A stretch of DNA of 45,792 nt from Thermoanaerobaculia bacterium (lineage in GTDB: Bacteria > Acidobacteriota > Thermoanaerobaculia > Multivoradales > JAGPDF01): positions 1 through 45,792 of the forward strand of contig JAIOJQ010000328.1 of assembly GCA_019911865.1 (NCBI GenBank). Reading direction: 5' to 3'. The notes below the pieces were generated by a model. It was not told where the DNA came from, did no database searches, and was given only the letters and a program-made list of their open reading frames with translations. Below, one piece after another: positions 1-11,300 of the stretch. A program made the position numbers and the translations under genes. Every line of letters starts with the position of its first letter. Position 1 is the first letter of the stretch.

Positions 1-176
1 CGGCGGGGCGGCGGGTCGCGAAGGATGCCGTCGCACTGGTGCTGACCGTGGCGGCGGTCCTGCGTCTCGGCCTGCTGCCGGTCGACGCCCTGCTCGCCGC
101 GGCGGGGGACGGCGACGAGGGCGCCACGACGCGCGCCGCCATCGAAGCCGGCGCCGCGCTCGCCGGCGCGACCTGA
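1..176 (+). CDS. C-terminal end of an unknown protein (partial)
   Basis: The reading frame beginning at base 3 is open from the window edge to a TGA at 174-176. The roughly 57 visible residues are Ala- and Leu-rich, with a probable helix (ALVLTVAAVLRLGLL) followed by a short acidic stretch and an Ala-rich tail. Nothing here identifies a family. The gene lies about 115 bases upstream of the acyl-CoA dehydrogenase on the same strand and could belong to the same transcription unit. Confidence 0.5.
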   Translation, partial: AGRRVAKDAVALVLTVAAVLRLGLLPVDALLAAAGDGDEGATTRAAIEAGAALAGAT

Positions 177-290
177 CGCGCCGGCGCCTCTACTCTCCCC
201 GCAGCTCCGGCCGGCCACCCACGCGGGTGGCGCCGGCGGCCGGGCGACCCGGGAGACTGACGCATCGGGCGTCGCCCGGAGGAGGAAGCC

Positions 291-1517
291 GTGTTCGAAC
301 TGCTGCCCAAGCGAGCCCAGGAGTACCGTCAGCGTGCCCGCCAGGTCGCCGAGTCCGCGGTGCGCCCGATCGCCGCCGAGCTCGACCGCACCGGCGAGTA
401 CCCGTGGCCGGTGATCGAGGCGCTGCGCGCCGCCGAGCTGATGGGCATCTGGATCCCGCGCGAATACGGCGGCCAGGGGGCCGGGGTGCTCGACCTGTGC
501 GTCGTCGTCGAGGAGCTGTCGCGCGCCTGCGGCGGCGTCGGCGTGGCCTACGCGGTCAACGCCCTCGGCAGCTTTCCGATCATTCTCGGCGGCACCGAGG
601 CGCAGAAGCAGCGCTGGCTGCCGCCGGTCGCCTCGGGCGAGAAGCTGATCGCCTTCGGCCTCTCGGAGAAGGCCTCCGGCTCGGACGCCGGCAGCCTGCG
701 CACGCGCGCCGTGCTCGCCGACGGCCACTACCGGATCGACGGCGACAAGAAGTGGAACACCAACGGAGGCGCTGCCTCGATCTACACGGTCTATGCCTCG
801 ACCCGCCCGGATCGCGGCAGCCGCGGCATCTCGCCGCTAGTGGTCGAGAAGGGGACGCCCGGCTTCGAGATCGGCAAGCGCGAGGACCTGATGGGGATCC
901 GCTGCGTGCCGGTGCACGAGCTGCACTTCCGCGACTGCCGGGTGCCGGCCGGCAACCTGCTCGGCGAAGTCGAGGGGCGCGGCTTCGGCAACGCCATGCA
1001 GACGCTCGACCGGGCGCGGCCCGGCGTCGCGGCGCAGGCGGTCGGCCTGGCGCAGGGGGCGCTCGACTGGGCGATGCGCTACACCTCGGAGCGCCAGCAG
1101 TTCGGCCAGTCGGTGATGAGCTTCCAGTCGACCCAGTTCCGCCTCGCCGACATGGCGACCGAGATCGAGGCGGCGCGCCAGCTCGTCTGGTCGGCCGCGC
1201 GCTCGATCGACGAGGGGCACGCCGGGGCGTCGAAGTACGCCGCGATGTGCAAGGTGTTCGCCAGCGACGTGGCGATGCGGGTCACCACCGAGGCGGTGCA
1301 GATGTTCGGCGGCTACGGCTACTGCCGTGACTACCCGGTCGAGAAGTTCATGCGCGACGCCAAGATCACCCAGATCTACGAGGGGGCCAACCAGATCCAG
1401 CGCCTGGTCATCGGCCGCGCGCTGACCAAGGAGGCCGCCGCGCTCGGCGACACGCTGGCGGTCAAAGTCGAGCATCCGCCCGCCGCCGAGACGGCCGCCG
1501 AGGAGACCGGGTCATGA
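291..1517 (+). CDS. Acyl-CoA dehydrogenase (FAD, short/branched-chain type)
   Basis: A cytoplasmic flavoenzyme that forms the alpha-beta double bond of an acyl-CoA and passes electrons to electron-transfer flavoprotein. The 408-residue length is normal for the family. It has an all-alpha N-terminal domain (about 1-120), the central beta domain with the FAD-contacting segment GLSEKASGSDAG (about 125-137), and a C-terminal helical domain with MFGGYGYCRDYPVEKFMRDAK. YEGANQIQRLVIGR follows, and its Glu (about residue 364) matches the catalytic base of short- and medium-chain dehydrogenases. The start is GTG, chosen because a strong GGAGGAGGAAG ribosome site lies just upstream at 278-288. The next gene overlaps it by 4 bases. 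Substrate chain length cannot be told from sequence. Confidence 0.93.
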   Translation: MFELLPKRAQEYRQRARQVAESAVRPIAAELDRTGEYPWPVIEALRAAELMGIWIPREYGGQGAGVLDLCVVVEELSRACGGVGVAYAVNALGSFPIILGGTEAQKQRWLPPVASGEKLIAFGLSEKASGSDAGSLRTRAVLADGHYRIDGDKKWNTNGGAASIYTVYASTRPDRGSRGISPLVVEKGTPGFEIGKREDLMGIRCVPVHELHFRDCRVPAGNLLGEVEGRGFGNAMQTLDRARPGVAAQAVGLAQGALDWAMRYTSERQQFGQSVMSFQSTQFRLADMATEIEAARQLVWSAARSIDEGHAGASKYAAMCKVFASDVAMRVTTEAVQMFGGYGYCRDYPVEKFMRDAKITQIYEGANQIQRLVIGRALTKEAAALGDTLAVKVEHPPAAETAAEETGS

Positions 1518-2233
1518 ATCGCACCGAGCTCGAATGCCGGGGGCGCGTGCAGCTCGCCCCCCTGCCCGCCACCACGATGCTCGACCTCGCCGGTTTCCCG
1601 GGCGAGTGGCTGGAGTACTCGGCCGAAGAGAACGCGCTCGTGGTGCGCCACGTCCAGCCCGGCGGCTCACCGGCGCTCGCCGCAGTGCCGGCCGAGCTGA
1701 TCGCCATGCTCGACCTGGTGCCCGCCGCCGAGCGCGCCGCGAGCCCCGGCGGCACCCTGGTGGTGCACGGCCGGACGACGCCGGTGCTGCGCCTGCACGT
1801 CGCCGGCGGCCGCATCGGCGTGCAGTGGCCGCAGGAGGACTGGGAGCACGCGCTGCCGGTCGAGCTGGCCGAGATGTTCCGCACCGTGGCGCCCGCCTCG
1901 GCGAAGCTGACCGGGGATCTCGCCTTCGCCGCCCCGGCCGGCACCGAGCGGCGGCTGATCGATTTCCTCGAGTCGTTCGAAGGGCTCTACCCGGGCGGCG
2001 AGTACCACGTGCGGCGCGACGCCGAGACGGTCCGCGTTCGCCTCGACACGTTCAACGCCGGCCCCGAGGAGTTGCTGGCGCTGGTGCGCGAGCTGGCCTC
2101 GCCCGCCGGCTCGCTCGACATCGAGCTCGACGTCGGCTCGTTCGAGCCCCGGGCCTTCGAGCGCGACTTCCGCCTCACGGCGCGCGACGGCGAGATTCAC
2201 GCCGTCCGCCCGGCCCTCTGGCCCGAGCGCTGA
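1514..2233 (+). CDS. Hypothetical protein coupled to acyl-CoA dehydrogenase
   Basis: The 239-residue soluble protein has no signal peptide or membrane segment and no family I recognise. Its ATG overlaps the TGA of the acyl-CoA dehydrogenase (ATGA at 1514-1517), so translation is probably coupled. It is rich in beta-prone segments and Glu/Leu/Val, and codons end mostly in G or C, as in real genes around it. The two halves (roughly 1-120 and 121-239) each look like a compact alpha/beta unit. A role linked to acyl-CoA metabolism is inferred only from the overlap. Confidence 0.75.
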   Translation: MNRTELECRGRVQLAPLPATTMLDLAGFPGEWLEYSAEENALVVRHVQPGGSPALAAVPAELIAMLDLVPAAERAASPGGTLVVHGRTTPVLRLHVAGGRIGVQWPQEDWEHALPVELAEMFRTVAPASAKLTGDLAFAAPAGTERRLIDFLESFEGLYPGGEYHVRRDAETVRVRLDTFNAGPEELLALVRELASPAGSLDIELDVGSFEPRAFERDFRLTARDGEIHAVRPALWPER

Positions 2234-2242
2234 GTCCGAACG

Positions 2243-2460
2243 CCTTCATCGCCGGAGATGAAGAAGACCGCGCCGCCCGGGCAGCGAGCGGCCCGGAGAA
2301 GGGCGCTGCGCAAGGGCTGCTTCACGCAGCGGATCGCGAACGACACGAAAACCGCAAGGGTGATCTCCTCCTGGACGATCTCCCGCTGACCGAGCTGCTG
2401 CCGGGGTTCGGGCGGAAGCTCCGATTCCTCTCGCGGATCTGCAGAAGATCCTCGGCACTC
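2243..2460 (-). pseudogene. Remnant of a DUF486 (DMT-type) membrane protein
   Basis: On the minus strand one frame reads GQREIVQEEITLAVFVSFAI followed, after a degraded stretch, by GAVFFISGDE. From memory the conserved end of DUF486 small membrane proteins runs like AQLKIIQEVITLTVFAVFSV, then LREPLRW, then ILGAVFFVF. An adjacent frame upstream (about 2422-2457) gives EDLLQIRERN, comparable to the family's EYCLQVPANR. The match therefore continues across a frameshift, no start or N-terminal half is visible, and the middle is corrupted. I read this as a dead gene. A chance likeness is possible but would have to repeat in the correct order across three blocks. Confidence 0.45.
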
Positions 2461-2540
2461 CTCTCGAACGTTCTGCAAGCTGGCCTTCTGCCAGGCCCGA
2501 AACACGTCGCACGAGGCGCCGGCCGAACGGTCCGCGCGAG

Positions 2541-2568
2541 TTGCGGAGCACGCCACTTGAGGTAGGAT
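2541..2568 (+). promoter_or_regulatory. Possible sigma-70 promoter of the NarK-TDT operon
   Basis: TTGCGG at 2541-2546 and TAGGAT at 2563-2568 are separated by 16 bases, about 125 bases upstream of the proposed GTG start. The spacing is slightly short and the elements are only partial matches, so the call is tentative. I see no FNR- or NarL-type site beside it. Confidence 0.25.
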
Positions 2569-2693
2569 TTCGATGTCTGTAACCGACCCAGCAATGCTTG
2601 GTCGCAGCCCCGGGGACGCTTCGGATCGACGCGCACCCGGATGGGCGGGCGGCCCGGCTCGTCGAGCCCACGATCCGGGCGGGAGGCCTTGAA

Positions 2694-4223
2694 GTGGCGC
2701 CGAGCGAACGGATTCGAGCCTACAGCGTACTGACGGCGAACACCTTCGCGTTCACCGTCTGTTTCGCCGTCTGGATGCTCTACGGCGTGCTGCTGACCTT
2801 TCTCGTCGATCGCGGCCTGTTCGACTTCTCTTCGGCGCAGCTGGGCTGGCTGATCGGCATCCCGGTGCTCACGGGGGCGCTCCTGCGCCTGCCTGCGGGG
2901 CTGCTGACCGATCGCTTCGGCGGTCGCCCCGTGATGGTGGGCACCCTGCTCGTCGCCGCCGCGGCGGTATTCTCGGTCAGCTTCGCGCGCGATTTCTGGG
3001 GCTTCTTCTTCGCGGGTCTCGGTTTCGGCGTGGCCGGGTCCTCGTTCGCGACCGGAGTGGCCTACACGTCGGCCTGGTTTCCACCGGATCGCCAGGGTAC
3101 GGTTCTGGGCATCTTCGGTATGGGCAACGCCGGCGCTGCGCTGACCGCGTTCATCGCGCCGCGACTGCTGGGAATGCTGACGCAGGGCGGCGCGGACCTC
3201 GAGCGCTGGCGTTCGCTGCCCCGCCTCTACGCTGCCGCGCTGGTCGCCACGGCATTGCTCTTCTGGTTCGCGACGTTTCCGCGACGGGCGACCACCAGCG
3301 GCCTGCGAACTCTCTCCGAACGTCTGTCGCCACTCGGCGTGCCGCGGGTCTGGCGTTTCGGTCTCTACTACTTCCTGTTGTTCGGCGGCTTCGTCGCTCT
3401 CTCGCAGTGGTTGATTCCGTACTACGTCAACGTCTACACGCTCTCGGTGGGCGCCGCGGGTGCCTTGACGTCGATCTTCTCTCTGCCGTCAGGACTCTTC
3501 CGCGTGCTGGGCGGATGGCTGTCCGACCGGGTCGGCGCGCGCAGCGTGATGTACTGGGTGCTCGGCCTGAGCCTCGCCGTACTCGCGCTGCTCTTTCCGC
3601 CGCGGGTCGAACTGCGAGCGCCCGGCGAGGGTCTCCTCGCGGCAGCTCCCGGAACGGTGACTGCGGTAGGCGAGGCGGAGATTGTCGTCGACGAAACTCG
3701 CTACGCACTTCAAACCGGTCGGACCGGGGCAGCTTCGGCCGAGCTGCGATTCGGGATCGGCCGGCCCGACGAGCACCACCTGTTCCTGCCCAGAACCAGC
3801 TCCGAACAGACCCCCGTCGTCACGGTCGGCGACCAGGTCGCGCGCGGGCAGCTGCTGGCGACCGGCGTGACCCACCTCTATTTCCAGGCCAACCGCCTCG
3901 TCTTCACCGGGCTCGTCGTCATCCTCGGCGTGATCATGGGCATCGGCAGCGCCGCGGTCTTCAAGCACATCGCCACCTACTTTCCGGCACAAGTCGGGCT
4001 GGTCGGCGGGATCGTCGGCATGATCGGCGCGCTCGGCGGCTTCGCCTTTCCGATCCTCTTCGGCTACCTGCTGGGAGCGACCGGGATCTGGACGACTTGC
4101 TGGATACTGCTCGCCGCCTTCGCTTTCGTCTGCCTCGTCTGGATGCACCTCGTGATCCGCCGGATGATGCACGCTGCCGCTCCCGGCCTGATGCAGCAGA
4201 TCGACACGCCGAAGTCCACGTGA
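2694..4223 (+). CDS. narK: NarK-family nitrate/nitrite MFS transporter with extra periplasmic domain
   Basis: This major-facilitator transporter probably imports nitrate or exports nitrite for the nar operon that converges on it. Six membrane helices fill about residues 10-200, including LTDRFGGRPVMVG and a Gly-rich GLGFGVAGSSFATG segment; helices 7-12 follow, including GIGSAAVFKHIATYFP and GGIVGMIGALGGFAFP. An insert of about 95 residues (roughly 302-398) lies between helices 9 and 10, on the predicted periplasmic side. It has a PGTVTAVGEAEIVVDE and VTVGDQVARGQLLATG pattern typical of a barrel-sandwich (biotinyl/lipoyl-like) fold, without an obvious modifiable lysine. I chose GTG 2694 because GGGAGG precedes it by about 8 bases; an in-frame ATG at 2598 would add 32 residues of poor character. 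The stop overlaps the next start (GTGA). Confidence 0.88.
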   Translation: MAPSERIRAYSVLTANTFAFTVCFAVWMLYGVLLTFLVDRGLFDFSSAQLGWLIGIPVLTGALLRLPAGLLTDRFGGRPVMVGTLLVAAAAVFSVSFARDFWGFFFAGLGFGVAGSSFATGVAYTSAWFPPDRQGTVLGIFGMGNAGAALTAFIAPRLLGMLTQGGADLERWRSLPRLYAAALVATALLFWFATFPRRATTSGLRTLSERLSPLGVPRVWRFGLYYFLLFGGFVALSQWLIPYYVNVYTLSVGAAGALTSIFSLPSGLFRVLGGWLSDRVGARSVMYWVLGLSLAVLALLFPPRVELRAPGEGLLAAAPGTVTAVGEAEIVVDETRYALQTGRTGAASAELRFGIGRPDEHHLFLPRTSSEQTPVVTVGDQVARGQLLATGVTHLYFQANRLVFTGLVVILGVIMGIGSAAVFKHIATYFPAQVGLVGGIVGMIGALGGFAFPILFGYLLGATGIWTTCWILLAAFAFVCLVWMHLVIRRMMHAAAPGLMQQIDTPKST

Positions 4224-5293
4224 GCTTACCGACGGTCCCGCGCTCGAACGCGCTCGCCGGCCTCGTCGAGGAGTTGCCGCCAGCCTCGTTCGCGATCGTG
4301 ATGGCCACCGGCATCATCTCGACGGCAGCGCAGCTGCTCGGCCAAGTGGCGCTCGCCCGAGGGCTGTTCGCCGTCAACCTCATCGCCTACCCGCTGCTCT
4401 GGGTGCTGCTGCTGGCGCGGATCGCCCGCTGCCCCGGGCGAGTTCGTGCGGATCTGCTCGACCATTCCCGCGGCCCCGGGTACTTCACCCTGGTGGCTGC
4501 CACCTGCGTGCTCGGCAGCCAGTTCATTCTGCTCGCGGGTCGTACCGGCATCGCGACGGCGCTCGGCGGTTTCGGGCTGCTTCTCTGGATCGCTCTGACC
4601 TACACGATCTTCACCGGCATCACCGTCAAGCAGGAGAAGCCAACGCTCGCCGACGGCATCAGCGGCGCCTGGTTGCTGGCCGTGGTCTCGACTCAGTCGA
4701 TCGCCCTGCTCGCGGCGCAACTCGCTCCCGAGCTCGGGGGGTTCAAGCTGGCGACGAACTTCTTCGCGCTCTCGATGTGGCTCTGGGGCGGGATGCTCTA
4801 CATCTGGATGATTTCGCTGATCTTCTACCGCTACGCGTTCTTCCCCTTTTCGCCCGGAGACCTGTCCCCGCCCTACTGGATCAACATGGGAGCGATGGCG
4901 ATCTCGTCGCTCACCGGCGCCACGCTGATCGAGAACACGCCGCACGCGCCGTTCCTGCTGTCGACCCTGCCCTTTCTCAAGGGTTTCACGATCTTCTACT
5001 GGGCGACGGGAACCTGGTGGCTGCCGATGCTCGTGATCCTGGCCATCTGGCGTCACGTCTACCGGCGCTTTCCTCTCGCCTACGATCCGCTCTATTGGGG
5101 CGCAGTGTTCCCGCTCGGCATGTACACGGCTTGCACCCTCGAGATGGCGCGGGCCATGCAACTCCCCTTCCTCGAGCCCTTCGCAAGCCGCTTCTTCTGG
5201 GTGGCACTGACAGCTTGGCTGGCGGCCTTCGTGGGCCTGCTGCGCGCCAGTGCGCGGCACTTCTCCCGTCGCGCGTCCGGCGGCACGCCGTGA
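4220..5293 (+). CDS. TDT/SLAC1-TehA-family anion transporter
   Basis: The 357-residue integral membrane protein has about ten helices. It belongs to the tellurite-resistance/dicarboxylate transporter (TDT) superfamily, which includes TehA, Mae1 and the plant anion channel SLAC1. Recognisable segments are ELPPASFAIVMATGIIS at the N-terminus, YFTLVAATCVLGSQF and MYTACTLEMARAM near the end; the first is the usual family signature. Its GTG start overlaps the NarK stop by 4 bases. Because SLAC1 relatives conduct nitrate, and because of the coupling to NarK next to narGHJI, nitrate or nitrite is the likeliest substrate. This is inference; sulfite or dicarboxylates remain possible. Only 37 bases separate its stop from that of the converging narI. 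Confidence 0.85.
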   Translation: MSLPTVPRSNALAGLVEELPPASFAIVMATGIISTAAQLLGQVALARGLFAVNLIAYPLLWVLLLARIARCPGRVRADLLDHSRGPGYFTLVAATCVLGSQFILLAGRTGIATALGGFGLLLWIALTYTIFTGITVKQEKPTLADGISGAWLLAVVSTQSIALLAAQLAPELGGFKLATNFFALSMWLWGGMLYIWMISLIFYRYAFFPFSPGDLSPPYWINMGAMAISSLTGATLIENTPHAPFLLSTLPFLKGFTIFYWATGTWWLPMLVILAIWRHVYRRFPLAYDPLYWGAVFPLGMYTACTLEMARAMQLPFLEPFASRFFWVALTAWLAAFVGLLRASARHFSRRASGGTP

Positions 5294-5330
5294 GGAAGAC
5301 CCTCGCCCGTGCCAACCCCTGCGCCGTCGC

Positions 5331-6059
5331 TCAGTTGTTGGTCGGACGCTTGTGGGTCCAGACGGTCGCCGGATCGCGAATCGTCTTGCGGTTCCAGTTC
5401 CAGATCACCTGCTGGTAGGGCCTCACCAGATAGTCGAGAGGCGCGACGATGAAGTGGGCGAGCCGGGTGAACGGCACGAGCAGAATGATCAGAAACGCGC
5501 CGACGATGTGCAACTTGATTACCCAGGGCATCGCGAAGACCGCCTCCGTCTCCGGCGAAAGCTTGAACACGGACCAGAGATACGGAGAGAGGTCAGCCGC
5601 GAACCAGGACGCGCCCCAGCGGTAGCCGAGGGCGATCCAGCAACCCAGAACGACCTGAGCGAGAATCACGAACTCGATGACGATGTCCATCCGCGAGGTC
5701 ACCGCGCGTACGCGCGCGTTGGTGAAGCGCCGGATCATCAGCGCGATCAGTCCGACCAGAACGGTGACGCCGAACAGGAAAGCAGTCACCTCGAGGATGA
5801 TCAGCCGCACCGGCTGGCTGTTCCAGGCCAGCGTCGCCCGGGGGAACAGGAACGCCGACAGGTGGCCGAAGAACACGATCAGAAGGCCGACGTGAAACGG
5901 AACGGAGCCCCAGAACAGAGCGCGCCCTTCGAGAAACTGGGAAGAGAGCGACGACAGGGCGAATCCCTTCTGCTTCCGCCGATAGACGAGGCCGACCACG
6001 AAGACGAAGAAGGCCACGTAGGGCAGCCCCACGAAGAGGAAAGTGTTGAGCGCGTTCAT
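5331..6059 (-). CDS. narI: Respiratory nitrate reductase gamma subunit (di-heme cytochrome b)
   Basis: NarI is the membrane anchor that oxidises quinol at the periplasmic face and passes electrons through two b hemes to NarH. The 242-residue protein has about five membrane helices. The expected heme-ligand histidines are present: H56 and H66 (PFHVGLLIVFFGH), then H184 and H202 (KLHIVGAF and RLAHFIVAP). Their spacing matches the E. coli ligands. It is the last gene of narCGHJI, and its ATG overlaps the narJ stop (ATGA). No clear intrinsic terminator is visible in the short gap to the converging TDT gene. Confidence 0.96.
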   Translation of the reverse strand: MNALNTFLFVGLPYVAFFVFVVGLVYRRKQKGFALSSLSSQFLEGRALFWGSVPFHVGLLIVFFGHLSAFLFPRATLAWNSQPVRLIILEVTAFLFGVTVLVGLIALMIRRFTNARVRAVTSRMDIVIEFVILAQVVLGCWIALGYRWGASWFAADLSPYLWSVFKLSPETEAVFAMPWVIKLHIVGAFLIILLVPFTRLAHFIVAPLDYLVRPYQQVIWNWNRKTIRDPATVWTHKRPTNN

Positions 6060-6786
6060 GAGCTCCGTCCGATCTGCACGAGTGGTTCCTCCTGCGTTGC
6101 TTCCTCGGCTTCCAGTTCGAGCTCGCGACCGAGCGAGCGGACGAAATCGCTTTCGACCTCCGGTGCCCGCCAGTCGCCCAGTTCGAAGTCGGTCCGGAGG
6201 ATTTCGAGCGTCGCGCGCAACGGCTGGCTGAACAAAGTGCGATCCGTCGCAGGCACCTCGATCAAAGTCTTGTAGTGCTTCTCGTAGAGGCGGTCGCGCT
6301 CGGCCGCGCGCTGCTCTTCGAACTCCGCGAGCATGCGCTCGAGCGCCGGCCGCACGATCTCGGCGACCAGTTCACGAGCGAGCTCGGCGTCATCCCACCT
6401 CGCGAGCAGGCGCAGAATGGTCGGCAGGTGATCGGGCAGCTCGCTGCCGCAGTCCACGCCTGCCGCGCGCATCTCGCGATTCAGGTGCACCAGCAACTCT
6501 CCGCGCTTGTAGTCGTCACCGAACAGCACGTACCCTATGCCGAGCGTCGTCGCGGCCTGGACGTCGAACGTCCGCGTGTAGAGCTCCTGGAGCTCGTCGA
6601 GCTGGTGCTCGTCGAGTGCATCCCGACCACGTGGCAACCCTGCTGCCAGCGCCTCGATCGCTGCCGCAGCCGCTGGATTGTGTCTCGCTACGATCTCCGA
6701 CGCCACCCGAACCCGCCCCGGATAGCCGGAGTCGGGATAGTCGAGAAGCGCTGCGAGCACCTCGTAGAGCGGACGCGGAGCGACCA

Positions 6787-6787
<1 letters not shown>
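6056..6787 (-). CDS. narJ: Nitrate reductase molybdenum-cofactor assembly chaperone
   Basis: NarJ is a cytoplasmic TorD-type chaperone that holds apo-NarG for cofactor insertion and membrane docking; it is not part of the final enzyme. The 243-residue, largely helical protein starts MVAPRPLYEVLAALLDYPD. It has the family's core FDVQAATTLGIGYVLFGDDYKRGELL, followed by DHLPTILRLLA. The start codon shares one base with the narH stop (TGATG at 6785-6789), and the end overlaps narI by 4 bases, so translation of narHJI is coupled. The Glu-rich tail (ELELEAEEATQEE) is usual for this family. Confidence 0.95.
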
Positions 6788-8340
<1,553 letters not shown>

Positions 8341-8376
8341 CTCAGCTCTCCCGTTCCCGGCGCGACCGCGAAATCA

Positions 8377-11300
8377 TCAGAACACCACCTTGTCCATGCG
8401 CTTGACCACCACGTGCGTGTCGCGGTTGGGAGCGATCGGCCCCCAGTAGTTGAAGCCGTAGGAGAACTGACCGTACCCCCCGGCGAGAAAGTTGGGCTTC
8501 AGGTGGATGCGGGTGAAGCTGTTGTGACCTCCCGCGCGGCGACCTCCACGCACCTGTGACTTCGGAATGCCGACCGTTCGCTCAGGCACGTGGTAAACGA
8601 TGCAGACTCCCTTCGGAATACGTGCGCTGACGCACGCCCGCGCGCAGTAGACGCCGTGGTCATTGTGGACCTCGACCCAGTCGTTGTCGGCGATGCCCAG
8701 CGCAGCTGCGTCGACCTCGCTCATCCATACCGGCTCGCAGCCGCGCGACAGCGTCAGCATGCGGTGGTTCTCCATGTACGTCGAGTGGATGTGCCACTTG
8801 CCGTGGGGCGTCAGGCAGTTGAGGATCCTTGCCTCGCCGCTCTTCAGTGTCTCGCGCAGGTCGCCGTAGGCCTGCGGCCGCGGAGACGGCTTGTAGGTCG
8901 GCAGGTTCTCGCCGTAGGCGAGGTACATCTCGTGGTCGAGGTAGAAGTGCTGTCGGCCGGTGAGCGTGCGCCACGGCACCAGCTTCTCGACGTTGTAGGT
9001 GTAAGCGGAGTAGGCTCGGCCGCCGTTCATCAGTCCCGACCATAGCGGCGAAGTGTTGTAGCGCCGCGGTTGCGCCTGAAGGTCGGCGTAGGTCAGGCGC
9101 ACGTCGGCGCTGCCCGCACCGAGATCGGCCAGTTCGAGCCCGGTCTTCTTCTCTGCGTTCTCGTAGGCGCGCATGTTGAGCACGCCGTTGGTCAGGGTCG
9201 AGAGATGGAGCACGGCGTTGGCGGCCCACTCGGCCTCGCGAATCGAGGGACGGGCGCTGCCGTTCTCCCGCTCGACCGGGAAGTGGTTCGACGTGATCAT
9301 CTCGTCGTAGGCATCGGCGCACTGGTAGCTGTTGCCGTGCGCCCCCAGGCCGGCGGTGCGCAGCCGATCGCCGAGCGTCACGTAGCGTTCGTGAAGCCGC
9401 GTGTAGTCCCGCTCGACGATCGTGAGCTGGTGCGTCGTCTTGCCGGGAACCGGTTCACACTCTCCGAGGTACCAGTCGCGAATTCGCGGCTGAGCGATCT
9501 CCCCTGCCGAGTCGTGCGCGATGGCAGTCGCGACGACATCCTTGTGCGTGCCGGGGAAATAGCGCCGGGCCATCTCCGCCGTCGCCTCGGCGAGATCGCG
9601 GAAGATGTTCCAATCGGTTTTCGACTCCCATACCGGGGCGACTGCCTGCGACAGAGGATGGATGAACGAATGCAGGTCGGTGCTGTTCAGATCCGCCTTT
9701 TCGTACCAGGAAGCCGCCGGCAGGACGATGTCCGAGTACAGAGCGGATGAGTCCATGCGAAAGTTGAGGTCGACGACGAGATCCATCTTGCCGACCGGCG
9801 CAACGTCATGCCACGCCACCTCCTGCGTTCGCTCGTCGGCGTCGCGGGCGATCACGTTCGAGTGCGTTCCCAGGTAGTGCTTGAGCGCGTACTCGTGCCC
9901 CTTCATGCTGCCCATGATGGCGTTGCCGCGCCAGATGTACCAGACGCGCGGGAAATTCACTTCGGCGTCCGGGTCGCTCACGGAATAGTTCAGTTCGCGC
10001 TTCGCGAGGCGATCGAGAACGTGACGCTTGATCGCCTCGTCGTCGGTGGCCCCCTGCTCGACCGCTTCGCGGCAGAGCTCCAGCGTGTTGCGGTCGAACT
10101 GGGGAAAGAATGGCATCCAGCCCATGCGAACGGAGCGGAAGATCTGGTCCGCCGTGTGCTGGCGCGTCATCTCGTTGTCGGGAACCGTGTTGTAGCGCGA
10201 GAACTGTCCGTCGTATCGGTACTGACAGGTGTTGATGTAATGCCAGATCGGCGCTTGCTGGAGACGCGCCGCGGCCTGGTGGTCGCGGGCGAACGCGATG
10301 GCACTCCACGAGTCGACAGGTGCCAGCTTCTCCTGGCCGACGTAGTGGTTGAGCCCGCCGCCGTTCTTGCCGACGCAGCCGGTGAGCATGAGCGCCATGG
10401 CGCCGGCGCGGTACATGAGGTTGGCGTGATACCAGTGATTGATGCCGGCGCCGACGATGATCATGCACTTTCCGCCGGTCGCCTCGGCGGTCGAGGCCCA
10501 TTCACGCGCGAACTGCTCGACGGTGGCGGCCGATACGCCCGTGAAGACCTCCTGCCACGCCGGCGTGTAGGCGCCATCCGGATCGTCGTAACCCTTCGGA
10601 TAGTCGCCCTCGAGTCCGCGGCTGACGCCGTACTGCGCCATGATCAGGTCGTAGATCGTGGTCACCAGCGCAGGGCCGTCGACCGTCTCGATTTCGATCG
10701 CTGGCACGCCGCGCGCTGCGTCCCGGTCGAGGCCGAAGTCGTGGAACGTGGTCTGGGCGACCTGCGTCTCGCGACCCAGCAGCGTCAGCACCGGATCGTA
10801 GGGCGAGTCGTCCGCCGCGCTCTCGTACTTCATGTTCCAGTTGCCGGGCTTCTCGTCCCAGCGCGAACCGACGCTGCCCTTGGGGACCACCGGACGCCCG
10901 GTCGCGGCGTCCAGGTTGACGAACTTCCATTCTCCGTTCGAGAGGCTCCGGTAGGCGGGCAGTTCACCGGCGCGCAGCAGGCGGCCGGGCCGGAATCGCT
11001 CGCCGTCGCGCTCGAGCTTCACGAGGTACGGACTATCGGTGTAGCGCTTCACGTAGTCGATGAAGAACGGAGTCTGGCGTCGGTGGTGGTACTCCTCCAG
11101 GAGGATGTGCGTGACCGCCATCCAGAAGGCCCCGTCACTTCCCGCGTGGATCGGCACCCACTGGTCCGCGTACTTGCAGACCTGACTGAAGTCGGGCGAG
11201 AAGACGACCGCCTTGGTGCCGTTGTGCCGCGACTCGGCGAAGAAGTGACAGTCGGGCGTACGCGTCATGTTGAGACACGCGCCCATGTCGGCAATCATCT

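Larger units (their letters stand above)
2234..2693. other. Intergenic region with decayed gene and NarK leader
   Basis: The 460-base stretch holds no intact gene. Bases 2243-2460 carry remnants of a DUF486 membrane protein on the minus strand. Bases 2541-2568 hold a possible sigma-70 promoter. The frame of the following transporter is open back to an ATG at 2598, but the family-like sequence begins only after the GTG at 2694, so 2569-2693 is probably untranslated leader. Confidence 0.5.
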
